DNA of 64,000 nt from Loktanella sp. DSM 29012 (lineage in GTDB: Bacteria > Pseudomonadota > Alphaproteobacteria > Rhodobacterales > Rhodobacteraceae). The notes below the pieces were generated by a model. The model did no database searches and was not told the origin of the DNA. It was given only the letters and a program-made list of their open reading frames with translations. The stretch covers positions 627,501-691,500 of the forward strand of contig NZ_FOEJ01000001.1 of assembly GCF_900110705.1 (NCBI RefSeq), read 5' to 3'. Of this stretch, positions 1-8,727 are shown piece by piece. The stretch's first letter is position 1; each line of letters opens with the position of its first letter. The translations under genes were made by a program, and so were the position numbers.

Positions 1-1380
1 GACCGCACCGGGCACGCGATCCTGCACACGCTCTATGGTCAATCGCTCAAGCAAAAGGCCGAGTTCTATATCGAGTATTTCGCGACCGATCTGATCATGT
101 CCGAAGATGGTGTGTGTCAGGGCGTGGTTGCGTGGAAACTTGACGACGGCACGATGCATGTCTTCAACGCCAAAACCACGGTTCTGGCGACGGGCGGTTA
201 CGGCCGTGCCTATTTCAGCGCGACATCAGCCCATACCTGCACCGGTGACGGTGGCGGCATGGTTGCCCGTCAGGGTCTGCCGCTGCAGGACATGGAATTC
301 GTGCAGTTCCACCCCACCGGTATTTACGGCGCGGGCTGTCTGATCACCGAAGGCGCGCGTGGCGAAGGCGGTTACCTGACCAACTCCGAAGGTGAGCGTT
401 TCATGGAACGCTATGCGCCGACCTACAAGGACCTTGCGTCCCGTGACGTGGTCAGCCGCTGCATGACGATGGAAATCCGCGAAGGCCGCGGTGTCGGTCC
501 GAAGAAGGACCACATTCACCTGAACCTGAACCACCTGCCGCCCGAAACGCTGGATCTGCGTCTGCCGGGTATCACGGAATCGGCACGCATCTTTGCCGGC
601 GTCGACCTGACAAAGGAACCGATCCCGGTGCAGCCGACCGTGCATTACAACATGGGCGGTATCCCCACGAACTACTGGGGCGAGGTGCTGCACCCGACCG
701 AGGAAAACCCCGATGCCATCGTGCCGGGCCTGATGGCCGTGGGCGAGGCAGGCTGTGCGTCGGTCCACGGTGCGAACCGCCTTGGGTCCAACAGCCTGAT
801 CGACCTCGTCGTGTTTGGCCGTGCAGCCGCCATTCGCGCCGGCAAGGTCGTCGATCCCAACACGCCGAATGCGCCCCTGAACAAGGCATCGGTCGATGCT
901 GCGTTCGATCGTTTCGACGGGCTGCGCCACGCCAGCGGTGGCACCCCCACCGCAGAGCTGCGTCTGGAAATGCAAAATGCCATGCAGGCCGATGCCGCCG
1001 TTTTCCGCACGGACAAGACATTGGCCGAAGGCGTGGAAACCATGACCGGCATCGCCGCGAAACTGGACGATTTGCACGTCACGGACCGCAGCATGGTCTG
1101 GAACAGTGACCTGATGGAAACGCTGGAACTGACGAACCTGATGCCGAACGCGCTGGCGACCATCGTTTCCGCCGAGGCCCGCAAGGAAAGCCGCGGCGCA
1201 CATGCGCACGAAGACTATCCCGAGCGTGACGATACGAACTGGCGCAAGCATTCGCTGGCAAAGGTTAAGGGCAACAAGACTGACCTGTATTACCGTCCGG
1301 TCCACCTTGATCCGCTGACGACGCAGGACGAAGGCGGGATCGACATGGCCAAGATCGCGCCGAAAAAGCGCGTCTACTGA
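1..1380 (+). CDS. sdhA: Succinate dehydrogenase flavoprotein subunit, 3' part
   Basis: FAD-carrying catalytic subunit of complex II, which oxidises succinate to fumarate on the cytoplasmic face of the membrane and passes electrons to SdhB. The frame is open from base 1, so the 5' end lies outside the window. About 459 residues are present against roughly 600 in the family, so about 140 N-terminal residues, including the FAD-binding Rossmann start, are missing. Visible hallmarks are [15 protein letters not shown], the [11 protein letters not shown] flavin-site segment and the usual C-terminal YRPVHLDPL region. Its TGA stop overlaps the ATG of the next gene, and sdhB follows, so this is the tail of an sdh operon. 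Very secure. Confidence 0.97.
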   Translation, partial: DRTGHAILHTLYGQSLKQKAEFYIEYFATDLIMSEDGVCQGVVAWKLDDGTMHVFNAKTTVLATGGYGRAYFSATSAHTCTGDGGGMVARQGLPLQDMEFVQFHPTGIYGAGCLITEGARGEGGYLTNSEGERFMERYAPTYKDLASRDVVSRCMTMEIREGRGVGPKKDHIHLNLNHLPPETLDLRLPGITESARIFAGVDLTKEPIPVQPTVHYNMGGIPTNYWGEVLHPTEENPDAIVPGLMAVGEAGCASVHGANRLGSNSLIDLVVFGRAAAIRAGKVVDPNTPNAPLNKASVDAAFDRFDGLRHASGGTPTAELRLEMQNAMQADAAVFRTDKTLAEGVETMTGIAAKLDDLHVTDRSMVWNSDLMETLELTNLMPNALATIVSAEARKESRGAHAHEDYPERDDTNWRKHSLAKVKGNKTDLYYRPVHLDPLTTQDEGGIDMAKIAPKKRVY

Positions 1381-1673
1381 TGGTGCTGCGCGGGATCAGC
1401 CTGATCGCACTGTCGGTGCTGGTGGCCTGCGGGCCACCGGCACCGCTGACGATCCAGCAGATCGAGGCGCGCTGTGCCGATCAGGCGGCCTCGGCCGCGG
1501 GGCCGACGGGACAGGTCGCGATCGGCGTATCCAGTTCGCGTGGGGTACAGACGGGTATCGCCATTGGCGTGACGGATGATTTCCTGCGCGGCCGTGATCC
1601 TGCGACGGTCTATGCCGAATGTTACACACGGCTCAGCGGTGCTGCACCGCTGACGCCCTATTCCGCCCGCTAA
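1380..1673 (+). CDS. Small predicted lipoprotein inside the sdh operon
   Basis: A 97-residue protein of unknown function. Residues 1-16 form a short hydrophobic signal ending in a lipobox (LVAC, Cys17), so an outer-membrane or periplasmic lipoprotein is predicted. The mature part is alanine/glycine rich with two further cysteines (about residues 32 and 82) and no motif I recognise. Its ATG shares a base with the sdhA stop codon (TGATG), implying translational coupling, and sdhB begins 47 bases after its stop. The reading frame is intact and sits between two complex II genes, so it is probably real and co-transcribed. A role in complex II is only a guess. Confidence 0.75.
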   Translation: MVLRGISLIALSVLVACGPPAPLTIQQIEARCADQAASAAGPTGQVAIGVSSSRGVQTGIAIGVTDDFLRGRDPATVYAECYTRLSGAAPLTPYSAR

Positions 1674-1720
1674 GGGCACGCTTTGACGGGCGATCCGCCC
1701 ACCGACGAAAGGTCTGAGAC

Positions 1721-2500
1721 ATGGTCGAACTGACGCTTCCCAAGAACAGCCGCATGGTGACGGGCAAGACATGGCCCAAGCCCGAGGGTGCCACCAATAC
1801 CAAAAAGGTGCAGGTCTATCGCTGGAGTCCCGACGATGGCAAAAACCCGCGTCTGGATACCTATTACGTCGATCTGGACAACTGTGGCCCGATGGTCCTG
1901 GATGCCCTCATCAAGATCAAGACGGACATCGACCCCACGTTGACCTTTCGCCGGTCCTGCCGCGAGGGGATCTGCGGGTCCTGTGCGATGAACATCGACG
2001 GCGTGAACACACTGGCCTGTATTTCGGGCCTCGACGAGGCGAAGGGCGACATCAAGATCTATCCGCTGCCCCACATGCCCGTGGTCAAGGACCTGATCCC
2101 GGACCTGACGCATTTCTATGCGCAGCACGCCAGCATCATGCCGTGGCTGGAAACCAAGACGAACGCGCCCGCCAAGGAATGGAAACAGTCCATCGAGGAC
2201 CGCGAGAAACTGGACGGCCGGTACGAATGCATCATGTGCGCCTGCTGTTCGACGTCCTGCCCCAGCTACTGGTGGAATTCGGATCGCTACCTCGGCCCGG
2301 CGGCGCTGCTGGCCGCGCACCGCTGGATCGTTGACAGCCGTGACGAGGCAACAGGCGAGCGTCTGGACGACCTTGAGGATCCGTTCAAACTGTATCGCTG
2401 CCACACCATCATGAACTGTGCGAAAACCTGTCCCAAGGGTCTGAACCCCGCCAAGGCGATTGCGGAAATCAAGCACATGATGGTCGAGCGGATCGTTTGA
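1721..2500 (+). CDS. sdhB: Succinate dehydrogenase iron-sulfur subunit
   Basis: Electron-transfer subunit of complex II (259 residues) carrying 2Fe-2S, 4Fe-4S and 3Fe-4S clusters between the SdhA flavin and ubiquinone. The N-terminal ferredoxin domain shows CREGICGSC, and the C-terminal domain has the two cysteine motifs [13 protein letters not shown] and [14 protein letters not shown]. Length is normal for the family. The start is supported by an AAAGG stretch upstream of the ATG. It ends the sdh operon: a factor-independent terminator follows within 60 bases. Confidence 0.98.
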   Translation: MVELTLPKNSRMVTGKTWPKPEGATNTKKVQVYRWSPDDGKNPRLDTYYVDLDNCGPMVLDALIKIKTDIDPTLTFRRSCREGICGSCAMNIDGVNTLACISGLDEAKGDIKIYPLPHMPVVKDLIPDLTHFYAQHASIMPWLETKTNAPAKEWKQSIEDREKLDGRYECIMCACCSTSCPSYWWNSDRYLGPAALLAAHRWIVDSRDEATGERLDDLEDPFKLYRCHTIMNCAKTCPKGLNPAKAIAEIKHMMVERIV

Positions 2501-2525
2501 TTTGCTCTGTATGACATAGGTGCAG

Positions 2526-2556
2526 AAACGCCGTCCCATGACTGGGGCGGCGTTTT
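2526..2556 (+). terminator. Rho-independent terminator after sdhB
   Basis: A 12-base stem (2526-2537 with 2544-2555, one G-T pair) closes a six-base loop, and the 3' arm runs into TTTT. It lies 26 bases after the sdhB stop and separates the sdh operon from the DUF1989 gene. Confidence 0.85.
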
Positions 2557-2589
2557 CGTTTCGCGCGATGACAACTGAGAGGCGCAAAG

Positions 2590-3435
2590 ATGACTGTGAC
2601 TGACATGCCGCCAGAGGATGCCGACGCACGCCGTGCGGTGCCGCCGGTGATTTGCTATCCCAATGATGCGTTGCCCGTGCCGAAACCCGCATTGGACCGC
2701 GCACATCAGCCGCTGCAGGTCATCGAAACCGTGCGGGTGCCACCGCGCGATGCGGGTTTCGTGCGGGTGCGCGCAGGTCAGGTGCTACGCATCCTGTGTC
2801 CCGACGGTCCACAGGTCGGCGATCTGAACCTGTTTAACGCGCATGACCTGTCCGAACGTTTCTATTCAGGCAAGACGCGGGCGCTGCACGGGTCGCATGT
2901 GACGACCGGGGATCGGCTTTGGTCCTGTTTTCCGTATTTGCGGCCCATGGCCACCGTCGTGGCGGACAGTCTGGGCTGGTACGGGCGCGATGCCTTCGGC
3001 GGCGCGGTCCATGATGTGATCGGCACGCGCTGTGATCCTTATACGGCCAATCTGCTGGGCGGGGCGCAGTATCATCATTGCTGCCATTCGAACCTGACCC
3101 GCGCGTTGTCGGATGCATCCGGTCTGCCGCTGACCGAGGCCGAACCGCATGTCCATGATGTGCTGAACGTGTTCATGTGCACCGGTTTCACCGCAGACAC
3201 TGGTCAGTATTTCATGAAGGCAAGCCCGGTCCGCGCGGGCGATTACCTGGACCTGCTGGCCGAGATCGACCTGCTGGCGGTGTTGTCCGCCTGTCCGGGT
3301 GGCGATTGCAGCGCGCAGCATTCTTCCGACGTGGCGGTCTGCTATCCGCTTGATATGCAGGTCCTGGACACGAAAGAGGCGGCCCCTTGGTCGGAGCCGC
3401 CGCTGAATTCATACGACCGCAGTCACGGGCGTTAG
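2590..3435 (+). CDS. DUF1989 (urea carboxylase-associated type) protein
   Basis: A 281-residue protein of the DUF1989 family. Members are often found beside urea carboxylase or amino-acid catabolic genes, and some annotation calls them aminomethyltransferase-like. Visible family features are the DLNLFNAHD segment, the cysteine/histidine stretch [12 protein letters not shown] in the middle, and a C-terminal [14 protein letters not shown] region. An AGAGG ribosome site lies seven bases before the ATG. No urea carboxylase genes are in the window, so the substrate cannot be inferred. It converges with deoD, overlapping its 3' end by four bases. Family assignment is firm; the reaction is unknown. 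Confidence 0.85.
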   Translation: MTVTDMPPEDADARRAVPPVICYPNDALPVPKPALDRAHQPLQVIETVRVPPRDAGFVRVRAGQVLRILCPDGPQVGDLNLFNAHDLSERFYSGKTRALHGSHVTTGDRLWSCFPYLRPMATVVADSLGWYGRDAFGGAVHDVIGTRCDPYTANLLGGAQYHHCCHSNLTRALSDASGLPLTEAEPHVHDVLNVFMCTGFTADTGQYFMKASPVRAGDYLDLLAEIDLLAVLSACPGGDCSAQHSSDVAVCYPLDMQVLDTKEAAPWSEPPLNSYDRSHGR

Positions 3436-4136
3436 GCGAAGGCGGCTTCGAGCGCGATTTCCACCATATCGCCGAACGTGCGTTCCCGCTGGTCGCTGGG
3501 CAGTGATTCGCCCGTGATGATGTGGTCGGACACGGTCATGACAGCCAGCGCACGGCGCTTGTAGCGGGCTGCCAGAATGTACAGCTCAGCCGCTTCCATT
3601 TCGACGGCCAGAACGCCGTGGCGAATCATCTGTTCGGTCAGGTCGTTGCGTTCCGCATAGAACGTGTCGGACGAATAGATGCTGCCGACGTGGGTCGGCG
3701 TGTCACGCTTTTGCGACGCGGCATAGGCGGCCTGCAACAGCCCGAAATCGCAGACAGGCGCATAGTCGATTTCGCGAAAGATCGTCGATGATGGCGTGCC
3801 GGTCGACGTGGCCGTCATGGCAAGCACGACGTCGCGGACCTTGACGTCGTCCTGCATGCCGCCGCAGCTGCCGATGCGGATGATAGTCTGCGCGCCGTAG
3901 TCTTTCATCAGTTCGTTGGCGTAGATCGACATTGAAGGCATGCCCATGCCGGACCCCATGATCGTCACGCGGTTTCCGTTCCACATCCCGGTAAAGCCCA
4001 GCATGCCCCGGACCTCATTGATGCAGACGGCGTCGGTCAGATAGGTTTCTGCCGCCCATTTCGCGCGGTAGGGATCGCCGGGCATCAAGACCGTTTCAGC
4101 GATATCGCCAGGCTTGGCGGCAATGTGAGGTGTCAT
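3432..4136 (-). CDS. deoD: Purine nucleoside phosphorylase (DeoD type)
   Basis: Cytoplasmic hexameric-type purine nucleoside phosphorylase (234 residues) that splits purine (deoxy)nucleosides with phosphate into base and (deoxy)ribose-1-phosphate. The N terminus ([22 protein letters not shown]) carries the phosphate-site GDP segment. The centre shows [16 protein letters not shown] and RIGSCG, and VEMEAAELY supplies the ribose-binding Met/Glu pair. A strong AAGGAAG precedes the start. It may work with the BMP-type ABC importer at 13-18 kb in nucleoside salvage, although the two are not co-transcribed. Confidence 0.95.
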   Translation of the reverse strand: MTPHIAAKPGDIAETVLMPGDPYRAKWAAETYLTDAVCINEVRGMLGFTGMWNGNRVTIMGSGMGMPSMSIYANELMKDYGAQTIIRIGSCGGMQDDVKVRDVVLAMTATSTGTPSSTIFREIDYAPVCDFGLLQAAYAASQKRDTPTHVGSIYSSDTFYAERNDLTEQMIRHGVLAVEMEAAELYILAARYKRRALAVMTVSDHIITGESLPSDQRERTFGDMVEIALEAAFA

Positions 4137-4195
4137 GGGTTCTTCCTTTGCAATTTACCGCTAGTATTGGTCGAAACCGGGGCGAAAGAAAAGCG

Positions 4196-4714
4196 ATGCG
4201 GCACATCCTAAAGATCATTTTGATGGGCCTGCCGCTGACCTCGCTTGCAGCCCAGGACCTTGATGAGCTGGCCTTGGCCGAACGCACCCTTGGCGACCTG
4301 CAAGCGCTGTCTTTTGCTGAGCGGCGTGAATACTGTGGATTTCTGGGCTACAATGCCGACGGCGATCTGGTTGCCAGCCGACCGGAAAAGGGGACGATTG
4401 ATAGCTGTTCAGCCCCATTTCCACCTGATCTGGCGGTGACAGCATCCTATCACACGCACGGGGCCTATGATCCGGGCTATTTCAACGAATTGCCCAGTCT
4501 GATGGACGTCGATGGGGACGCCGACTTTTTTCTGGACGGCTATGTCTCAACCCCCGGCGGGCGACTGTGGTATGTGTCTGGTCGAAACCGCAGCGTGCAT
4601 CTGATGTGCGGGCTGGGCTGTCTGCCCGTTGCACCCGATTTCCGCAAGGGATCAAGCGGAGAGATCCTCGATGGCTATACCTACGAGGATCTCCGACGCG
4701 CGTTGCAACGCTGA
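4196..4714 (+). CDS. Secreted DUF4329 protein
   Basis: A 172-residue DUF4329 protein. The in-frame codons upstream of 4196 are unlikely to be used: the ATG at 4196 begins a clear signal peptide (MRHILKIILMGLPLTSLAAQ), so export is predicted. The body shows a spaced set of residues reminiscent of JAB/JAMM metalloproteases: Glu45 in REYCGFL, His86 and His88 in SYHTHG, then Ser101 and Asp104. The HxH-to-SxxD gap is longer than in classical JAMM enzymes. DUF4329 is better known as a domain at the C-terminal end of large Rhs-type proteins; here it is a small free-standing exported protein. It is divergent from deoD and convergent with the H-NS-like gene. Function unknown. Confidence 0.75.
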   Translation: MRHILKIILMGLPLTSLAAQDLDELALAERTLGDLQALSFAERREYCGFLGYNADGDLVASRPEKGTIDSCSAPFPPDLAVTASYHTHGAYDPGYFNELPSLMDVDGDADFFLDGYVSTPGGRLWYVSGRNRSVHLMCGLGCLPVAPDFRKGSSGEILDGYTYEDLRRALQR

Positions 4715-4718
4715 AAAA

Positions 4719-5039
4719 TCAGATTTCCAACGTGGACGGATCAGTTCCGGCCGCGATTGCGGTCTTGAACCAGTCTGGCTGACGGCCTTTGCCGGTCCAG
4801 GTTTGTGTCGCATCGTTCGGGTTGCGATATTTCGGTGCCGATTTCGTCGCTGCCGCGCGTTTCGCACCCGGCAAATTCGACAGGTCGGCCAGCGTGAAAC
4901 CGTATTCCGCTGCGGCCTTGGCAGCGGCTTCCTGGGCCATTTTCAACTCGCGGCCTTCGATGGATTTGAGGGCCTTGTCGACATCCTTGCGCAGTTTTTC
5001 GAGTTCCTTGCGCGACATTTCGTTCAGGTTAATGGTCAT
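4719..5039 (-). CDS. H-NS family (HvrA-like) DNA-binding protein
   Basis: A 106-residue nucleoid protein of the H-NS histone-like family. Residues 1-50 are a charged helical oligomerisation region. The C-terminal DNA-binding domain has the family signature YRNPNDATQTWTGKGRQPDW, which matches the H-NS core motif closely. The start at 5039 (MTINLNEM) is preferred over an upstream ATG because GGAG sits eight bases before it. Such proteins act as transcriptional silencers or modulators; HvrA of Rhodobacter regulates photosynthesis and nitrogen genes. Targets here are unknown. Its leader contains nested inverted repeats. Confidence 0.9.
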   Translation of the reverse strand: MTINLNEMSRKELEKLRKDVDKALKSIEGRELKMAQEAAAKAAAEYGFTLADLSNLPGAKRAAATKSAPKYRNPNDATQTWTGKGRQPDWFKTAIAAGTDPSTLEI

Positions 5040-5052
5040 GAAGACACTCCTA

Positions 5053-5098
5053 TGCGAACGTTTGTTTTCCAAACGCGGTATCGCAGAGCATTCGCATT
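5053..5098 (-). promoter_or_regulatory. Nested inverted repeats in the H-NS-like leader
   Basis: Two nested perfect repeats lie immediately upstream of the ribosome site: ATGCGAA (5053-5059) with TTCGCAT (5092-5098), and inside it CGTTTG (5060-5065) with CAAACG (5071-5076). They could be an operator or an mRNA hairpin in the 5' leader, perhaps used for autoregulation. No protein is known to bind here. Confidence 0.4.
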
Positions 5099-5123
5099 AA
5101 CGAGGGGATGAAATCAAGTTGTA

Positions 5124-7091
5124 TTATTCGGCAGCGACAGCCGTCGGATTAACCAACGTGACGATATCTTCCATTATTCGGTTCAATTCGAAATCCTTGG
5201 GTGTATAGACTTTGGCGATTCCCATTTCCAATAGCCGGACGGCATCTTCGTCCGGAATAATGCCCCCGGCAACGACCGGAATGTGGGACAGGCCGTTTTC
5301 GCGCATCTTATCCATGAATGTCGCGATCAGTGGGATGTGCGAACCCGAAAGAATTGACAGGCCGATCACATGCGGATCGTCCTGCTTTGCCGCGGCGACC
5401 AGCGCGTCGGGGGACAGGCGAATACCCTCATAGGCGATATCCATCCCACAATCGCGGGCGCGTGCGGCAATCTGTTCAGCCCCGTTGGAATGACCATCCA
5501 GACCAGGCTTGCCAATCATGAATTTCAAACGCCGCCCGAGGGTGTTTGAAACAGCATCGACGCGCGCGCGCAGATCATCCAATCCTTCGGTCTGGTTGGA
5601 CGGCGCACGCGCGACCCCCGTCGGACCGCGGAACTGGCCGAAAACCTCGCGCAGGATACCCGCCCATTCGCCGGTTGTGACACCAGCTTTTGCGGCTTGG
5701 ATCGACGGCGGCATCATGTTGCTGCCATCGCGGGCGGCGGCACGCAGTGCGGCGATAGCTTCTTTCACAGCGGCAGGGTCACGGTCCTGTTTCCAGGCCG
5801 CCAGCCGCGTCAGTTGATCCGCCTCTGCCGCGGCATCCGCAACCATGATCGCGTCTTCGCCGGCGGTCAGGGGTGACGGTTCGCCCGCCTGCCATTTGTT
5901 CACGCCGACGACGGTGGTGTGACCGCTTTCGATGCCACGGATCCGCGCTGCATTGCTTTCGACCAGGCGGTTCTTCATGTAGCCGATCGCCTTGACCGCG
6001 CCGCCCATCGCGTCAATCTGCGCAAGCTCTGCCCGTGCGCCCTGCTTGAGGGTTTCGACCTTGCGTTCGATTGCGGGGTTTCCGTCGAACAGATCCTCGT
6101 ATTCCAAAAGGTCGGTTTCATAGGCCAGGATCTGCTGCATCCGCAACGACCACTGCTGGTCCCATGGCCGGGGCAGGCCCAGGGCCTCATTCCAGGCCGG
6201 CAATTGCACAGCGCGCGCCCTGGCGTTCTTGGACAATGTCACGGCCAGCATTTCGATCAGAATCCGATAAACGTTGTTTTCGGGCTGCTGTTCGGTCAGG
6301 CCAAGCGAATTGACCTGCACACCATAACGGAACCTGCGATATTTCGCATCCTCGACCCCATAGCGGTCACGACAGATTTCGTCCCACAGTTCGACAAAGG
6401 CACGCATCTTGCACAACTCTGTCACGAACCGGATTCCAGCATTCACGAAAAACGAGATTCGCCCGACCATTTCCGGAAAGTCCGCCTCGGACACCTTATC
6501 GCGCAAATCGTCCAGCACTGCCGTTGCGGTTGCGAGAGCGAATGACAATTCCTCTTCTGGTGTCGCACCGGCCTCTTGCAAATGATAGGAACAGATATTC
6601 ATCGGATTCCATTTCGGCAAATGCGCGCGCGTGAAGGCCGCCACATCGGTAATCATGCGCAGCGACGCCTCTGGCGGACAGATGTAGGTTCCGCGCGACA
6701 AGTATTCCTTGATGATATCGTTCTGTACGGTCCCCTGCAGCGCGCTGATATCGGCGCCCTGTTCTTCGGCGACCGCGATATACAGCGCCAGCAACCAAGG
6801 GGCGGTCGCGTTGATCGTCATCGAGGTGTTCATCTGTTCCAGTGGAATAGCGTCGAACAATGCGCGCATGTCGCCCAGATGGCAGACAGGCACGCCGACC
6901 TTGCCGACTTCTCCTTGGCTCAACTCATGGTCGCTGTCGTATCCGGTCTGGGTCGGCAGGTCGAATGCGACGGACAGGCCCGTCTGACCCTTTGCCAGGT
7001 TGCCGCGATACAGCGCATTTGATGCCTTGGCCGTGGAATGACCCGCATAGGTCCGGAATAGCCAGGGGTGGTCTTTCGTGGTCTCGGTCAT
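5124..7091 (-). CDS. ecm: Ethylmalonyl-CoA mutase
   Basis: Coenzyme-B12-dependent mutase that converts (2R)-ethylmalonyl-CoA to (2S)-methylsuccinyl-CoA in the ethylmalonyl-CoA pathway. The start at 7091 (MTETTKDHPWLFRTYAGHST) matches the family N terminus and gives 655 residues; an upstream in-frame ATG at 7145 is not needed. The N-terminal TIM-barrel substrate domain covers about residues 1-500. The C-terminal cobalamin domain has the DxHxxG motif at Asp532, His534 and Gly537 and the later SILSGSH segment. Ccr, the preceding pathway enzyme, is encoded 1.6 kb away on the opposite strand. Methylmalonyl-CoA mutase is the nearest alternative, but the sequence is MeaA/Ecm-like throughout. No cobalamin riboswitch is evident upstream. 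Confidence 0.95.
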   Translation of the reverse strand: MTETTKDHPWLFRTYAGHSTAKASNALYRGNLAKGQTGLSVAFDLPTQTGYDSDHELSQGEVGKVGVPVCHLGDMRALFDAIPLEQMNTSMTINATAPWLLALYIAVAEEQGADISALQGTVQNDIIKEYLSRGTYICPPEASLRMITDVAAFTRAHLPKWNPMNICSYHLQEAGATPEEELSFALATATAVLDDLRDKVSEADFPEMVGRISFFVNAGIRFVTELCKMRAFVELWDEICRDRYGVEDAKYRRFRYGVQVNSLGLTEQQPENNVYRILIEMLAVTLSKNARARAVQLPAWNEALGLPRPWDQQWSLRMQQILAYETDLLEYEDLFDGNPAIERKVETLKQGARAELAQIDAMGGAVKAIGYMKNRLVESNAARIRGIESGHTTVVGVNKWQAGEPSPLTAGEDAIMVADAAAEADQLTRLAAWKQDRDPAAVKEAIAALRAAARDGSNMMPPSIQAAKAGVTTGEWAGILREVFGQFRGPTGVARAPSNQTEGLDDLRARVDAVSNTLGRRLKFMIGKPGLDGHSNGAEQIAARARDCGMDIAYEGIRLSPDALVAAAKQDDPHVIGLSILSGSHIPLIATFMDKMRENGLSHIPVVAGGIIPDEDAVRLLEMGIAKVYTPKDFELNRIMEDIVTLVNPTAVAAE

Positions 7092-7228
7092 CACGGCTCC
7101 GATCGTCGCGCAACAATGTTTCGTCATGAACTGAATAGAGGACACTTTGCTACAACGTCAAGATGCCGCGTCGCAGCATGTATCGTGTTCCCATTGTCGT
7201 GAGCGGGATTCCCTGCCACCAATGGCGC

Positions 7229-8611
7229 ATGACGCAACCGGTGACATTACCATTCTGGGCTTTTGGGCTAATCCTGATTTTTGCCGGGGTCACCTTTGCG
7301 TCCCACTTTCTGTTCCCTTCGGTGCGCTGGTTTTTCCGCAAGCGGGCCGAACGCGTCATCGCACGACTGAACCAGCGGCTTGCCCGTCCGATCGAGCCGT
7401 TCAAGCTGGCCCGGCGGCACGACATGATCCAGCGTCTGATCTATGATCCAGAGGTGACGGCCGCGATCGTCGAATACGCCCGCGAAGAAAACACGCCTGA
7501 AAACGTCGCCTTTGAAAAGGCGCAGAGATACGCGCGCGAAATCGTGCCGGGGTTTTCCGCGACGGCCTATTTCAGCTTTGGAATGCGGATCGCACGCTGG
7601 CTGTCGAACTCTCTCTACCGCGTGCGGATCGCCACATTCCCGCGTCAGGAACTTGAAACGCTCGACCCGAACGCGACCATCATCTTTGTCATGAACCATC
7701 GGTCGAACATGGATTATGTGCTGGTCACCTATCTGGTCAGCAGGGCCGGTGCATTGTCCTATGCGGTGGGCGAATGGGCGCGTGTCTGGCCGCTGTCGGC
7801 CCTGATCCGCGCGCTGGGGGCGTATTTCATCCGGCGCAGGTCGCGGGGCAATCTGTATCGCCGGGTGCTGGCGCGCTATGTGCAGATGGCGACGGATAAC
7901 GGTGTGACACAGGCGATGTTCCCCGAGGGCGGCCTGTCATTGACAGGCGAGGTGCGGCCAGCAAAGCTGGGCCTGCTGAGCTATATCGTCACCAATTACA
8001 AACCCGGTGGGCGGGACGTGATCTTTATCCCGGTCGGTCTGAACTATGACCGCACCATCGAGGATCAGTTTCTGATTCGCGCCCACAAGAGGGGCAATCG
8101 CAGGTTTCGTCCGCCTGCATCGACGGTGCTGCGCGGCGTGTCATCGCATCTGTGGGCGCGGCTGACGCGGCGGTTTGATACATTCGGGACAGCATCCGTC
8201 GGGTTCGGGCAGCCGTTGGAGCTGTCGTTGTTTCTGAAAGAGGTGACAGGCGATCCGACCGAGGCGGTTGCCAATGAACTGATGGAACGTGTGCGTCAGG
8301 TGGTTCCTGTTCTGGCAACGCCGCTGGTCGCGCGCCTGTTGCTGGAAACACCGGGATTGGATCGTGAGGCGCTACTGGGTCGGGCACGGGACTGCCTTGC
8401 GGCCTTGGCAGAGCAGGACATGCCGCTGCCCCGCCGGTCTGCTGAGGAACTGGTCGAGGATACGTTGCGTCGACTGGGTAGTCGCGGCCTGTTGCAGGAG
8501 ATTGGTGGCCGCATCGAGATCACGCCGGCGGGGGAAGAGGTCCTGCCATATTATGCCGCCAGCATCGCACATCACTTTCCGACCGAGGGACAGCAGGAAT
8601 CCGTCACGTAA
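7229..8611 (+). CDS. Membrane glycerolipid acyltransferase (PlsC/PlsB-like)
   Basis: A 460-residue acyltransferase. The start at 7229 (MTQPVTLPFW) is chosen because a membrane segment follows directly (about residues 5-28); ATGs at 7163 and 7178 are possible, and none has a clear ribosome site. The acyltransferase domain shows the NHRSNMDYV motif (HX4D catalytic pair) and the downstream FPEGGLSL glycerol-phosphate-binding block. The long C-terminal extension ends in what looks like a small helical, winged-helix-like region. It probably acylates glycerol-3-phosphate or lysophosphatidate at the inner membrane. It sits between ecm and ccr and reads towards ccr, with 116 bases between them. Acceptor specificity cannot be told from the sequence. 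Confidence 0.82.
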   Translation: MTQPVTLPFWAFGLILIFAGVTFASHFLFPSVRWFFRKRAERVIARLNQRLARPIEPFKLARRHDMIQRLIYDPEVTAAIVEYAREENTPENVAFEKAQRYAREIVPGFSATAYFSFGMRIARWLSNSLYRVRIATFPRQELETLDPNATIIFVMNHRSNMDYVLVTYLVSRAGALSYAVGEWARVWPLSALIRALGAYFIRRRSRGNLYRRVLARYVQMATDNGVTQAMFPEGGLSLTGEVRPAKLGLLSYIVTNYKPGGRDVIFIPVGLNYDRTIEDQFLIRAHKRGNRRFRPPASTVLRGVSSHLWARLTRRFDTFGTASVGFGQPLELSLFLKEVTGDPTEAVANELMERVRQVVPVLATPLVARLLLETPGLDREALLGRARDCLAALAEQDMPLPRRSAEELVEDTLRRLGSRGLLQEIGGRIEITPAGEEVLPYYAASIAHHFPTEGQQESVT

Positions 8612-8637
8612 TTAAATTACAAAAATAGCGATATTGG

Positions 8638-8668
8638 GGTTGCATAGTTACGCTGCAACCGCATAAAC
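8638..8668 (+). promoter_or_regulatory. Putative ccr promoter with overlapping inverted repeat
   Basis: A sigma-70-like promoter can be read as TTGCAT (8640-8645), a 17-base spacer and ATAAAC (8663-8668). A perfect inverted repeat GGTTGCA (8638-8644) and TGCAACC (8654-8660), with a nine-base gap, covers the -35 box and spacer. That is the position expected of an operator for a regulator of ccr. The half-site TTGCA recalls RamB-type sites known from acetate and ethylmalonyl-CoA control, but the regulator is an inference. Confidence 0.45.
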
Positions 8669-8727
8669 AATTCCTGCGCCGGTACTGCGGTGCAGCGAAT
8701 TGGTGGATCATCGCGATGGAGACGGAC

